NCBI RefSeq assembly: GCF_014678725.1
Contig: NZ_CP061497.1
Coordinates: 2,682,001 to 2,746,000, forward strand
Length of the DNA stretch: 64,000 nt
DNA from: Thermomonas sp. XSG
GTDB lineage: Bacteria > Pseudomonadota > Gammaproteobacteria > Xanthomonadales > Xanthomonadaceae
Direction of reading: 5' to 3'
This document shows, piece after piece, positions 62,642-64,000 of the stretch. The position numbers and the translations under genes were made by a program. Each line of letters starts with the position of its first letter. Positions within the stretch are counted from its first letter, which is position 1. Below the pieces are notes generated by a model, which saw only the letters and a list, made by a program, of their open reading frames with translations, was not told the origin of the DNA and ran no database searches.

Positions 62642-63082
62642 ATGCGTGGACTGATGGACCGTCTGGTCGACCTGGCCTTGCCGGAGGACACCGGTCGTCG
62701 GGTATCGATCACCGACATCCGCAACAGCGTTTCCCGTGATCTGGAGAACCTCCTCAACACCCGTTCGGAAGCTGCGCGGATGATCCCTGAGGTGTTCAAG
62801 GAATGCCGCGCCTCGTCGCTGACCTACGGCATCCTGGATTTCTCTTCCTACAGCCTGCTCAGCCCGCACGATCGCGACCGCATCCGCCGTTCGCTGGAAC
62901 AGGCGATCGCGCTGCACGAACGCCGGCTGACCCGGATCCGCGTCACCCTGGAACCGCAGCGCGAGCTGGACCGCGCCTTGCGCTTCCGGGTCGATGCGTT
63001 GATGGAGCTGGGTGACGACAACGAAAAGGTGCAGTTCGACGCGGTGTTGCAGCTCAACACCCAGACCTACGTGGTGCGCTGA
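62642..63082 (+). CDS. tssE: T6SS baseplate protein TssE (gp25-like)
   Basis: A 146-residue relative of phage T4 gp25, linking the sheath to the baseplate. It has RVSITDIRNSVSRDLENLLN, then TLTSYGLPD-like SSLTYGILDFSSYSLLSP, and the C-terminal core LRFRVDALMELGDDNEKVQF. It is the last recognised T6SS gene of the plus arm; its stop is 14 bp from the stop of the convergent methyltransferase-type gene. Confidence 0.95.
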   Translation: MRGLMDRLVDLALPEDTGRRVSITDIRNSVSRDLENLLNTRSEAARMIPEVFKECRASSLTYGILDFSSYSLLSPHDRDRIRRSLEQAIALHERRLTRIRVTLEPQRELDRALRFRVDALMELGDDNEKVQFDAVLQLNTQTYVVR

Positions 63083-63096
63083 GCCGACGGCGCCGC

Positions 63097-64000
63097 CTAC
63101 GCCTCCAGCAACGCCATCCTCGCCGCCTGGTGCAGGCCGTCGGCCAGCTGCGGCGCCAGCTTCTGCCGCCACCACGCCGCCGGACGCAGTGCCTCCGGGC
63201 CTTCTCCCTCCGCTGCCGGCAGGGCTGACATCCGCAGCGCCAGGTCATCGAGCAGCGCCACGTGGTCGCGGCTGCCATCGAGCAGCTGGATGAGTTCGAT
63301 CGCCAGGCGGCTGTCCAGGCGGACCATCGATGGGCGGAGGCTGGCCACGCAGTCCGCGCCGGCCTCCAGTTGCAGGCGTGCCAGCGCGCTGGCACGCGGC
63401 TTCGCGCCCGGCTCCGCCGCGAACCGGGGGGGCTCGCAGTGCAGTCCCAACAGACCGTGCTCGAAGCCGCTCAGCAGTGCCTGCGCCAGCGCGGATGCAT
63501 CCTCGTCGGGACCGGCCGTGCTGCCGGCAGCCGCGCGCGCGCGCGTCAGCAGGTCGGGGAAGGCCAGTGGCAGCGGGAACGCTTCAGCGATGGCGTCCAG
63601 TGCCGCCTGGATCACCGGGTGGTCGGTGCTCAGCGCAGCGCCATCGCTGCTGCGGAAGCCGATGGTTCCGGCATCGTCCGTGTCCGCGGCGTCGCGCTGC
63701 AGGTGCCCGACCGCATGCAGGCTCCGGGTCGCATCTGCTTCGGCGGGGCGCATGACAGCGGCCTCCGCGCGACAGAGCAGCGTCTGCCGGAACCGGCGCC
63801 CCTTCAGGAAGTCCAGGTACTGTTCGCGCTGCAGTACGTCGCCGTCGGCGAGCGCAGCAAGCCCGGGGCGTGCTTCCGGCGCCAGCGCGGCGTCGCTCAT
63901 CTCGTGGTAGTCCGCTTCGGCCAGGAAGCGCAGGCCGTGGGCCTGGGCCTGCGCGGCAAAAGCCGTGATGCTCAGGGGCTCATTGATCTGCGCCAGGTCG
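63097..64000 (-). CDS. Methyltransferase regulatory-domain protein (partial, 5' end outside window)
   Basis: The frame runs unbroken to the right edge, so only the C-terminal 300 residues are seen. Just inside the edge is ITAFAAQAQAHGLRFLAEAD, then VLQREQYLDFLKGRRFRQTL and LLCRAE. This is the pattern of the methyltransferase regulatory domain (PF10119 type) that follows a SAM-binding methyltransferase domain. The rest (HVALLDDLALRMSALPAAEG, winged-helix-like end) fits. The expected N-terminal methyltransferase domain should lie beyond 64000. The ATG at 63900 is internal. Whether it belongs to the T6SS locus is unknown. Confidence 0.75.
   Translation of the reverse strand, partial: DLAQINEPLSITAFAAQAQAHGLRFLAEADYHEMSDAALAPEARPGLAALADGDVLQREQYLDFLKGRRFRQTLLCRAEAAVMRPAEADATRSLHAVGHLQRDAADTDDAGTIGFRSSDGAALSTDHPVIQAALDAIAEAFPLPLAFPDLLTRARAAAGSTAGPDEDASALAQALLSGFEHGLLGLHCEPPRFAAEPGAKPRASALARLQLEAGADCVASLRPSMVRLDSRLAIELIQLLDGSRDHVALLDDLALRMSALPAAEGEGPEALRPAAWWRQKLAPQLADGLHQAARMALLEA

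Overview
The window is a gene-dense, high-GC chromosomal segment of a gammaproteobacterium of the Xanthomonadaceae/Lysobacteraceae type (Lysobacter, Luteimonas, Pseudoxanthomonas or Xanthomonas-like). The best lineage marker is the arginine cluster at 15.9-25.6 kb. It encodes an N-acetylornithine carbamoyltransferase, ArgG, an acetylcitrulline deacetylase, a fused N-acetylglutamate kinase/synthase, ArgC and ArgH, followed by ProB and ProA. This acetylated-intermediate route is known from Xanthomonas and Xylella. No rRNA, tRNA, CRISPR array, insertion sequence or integrase was seen, and coding covers almost everything.

Layout, left to right. 0-3.2 kb: Entner-Doudoroff operon zwf-pgl-edd (minus strand, ATGA overlaps; edd runs off the left edge). 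3.3-5.1 kb: fabA-fabB for unsaturated fatty acids, closed by a hairpin terminator. 5.2-7.2 kb: a small HTH regulator coupled to a SulP anion transporter, behind an AT-rich palindrome. 7.2-15.7 kb: housekeeping genes (PhoH-like ATPase, PrxQ/Bcp peroxiredoxin, GcvR-like ACT protein, dapA with a BamC-like lipoprotein, ferredoxin, MFS exporter, SufE, CysS, a small secreted protein). 15.7-25.6 kb: the arginine/proline operon, preceded by what looks like a ribosome-mediated attenuator. 25.6-27.4 kb: motA-motB.

27.6-36.1 kb is a secretion island: an exported TPR-CHAT (caspase-like) protein, a TpsB outer-membrane transporter and a 1513-residue TpsA exoprotein. It is followed by an OmpA-family envelope protein.

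36.9-63.1 kb is a nearly complete type VI secretion system in two divergent arms. The minus arm runs from a NarL-type response regulator through mltA, tssF, tssG, clpV and vgrG to a DUF4123 adaptor, a small unknown protein and a 518-residue protein built of twenty 22-residue repeats. The plus arm runs TraB/GumN, tssK, tssL, tssM, tssA, tssB, tssC, hcp, tssE. A PAAR-like DUF4280 protein lies at the far left. No tssJ was recognised. The right edge cuts a minus-strand gene with a methyltransferase regulatory domain.

The most unusual items are the apolipoprotein-like 22-residue repeat protein in T6SS cargo position, the candidate arginine attenuator, the CHAT-TpsB-TpsA trio, a TssL with a BON-like/DUF4384 periplasmic part, and A10 and T8 tracts inside tssM. 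All functions are inferred from reading the translated sequence. No database search or folding program was run.
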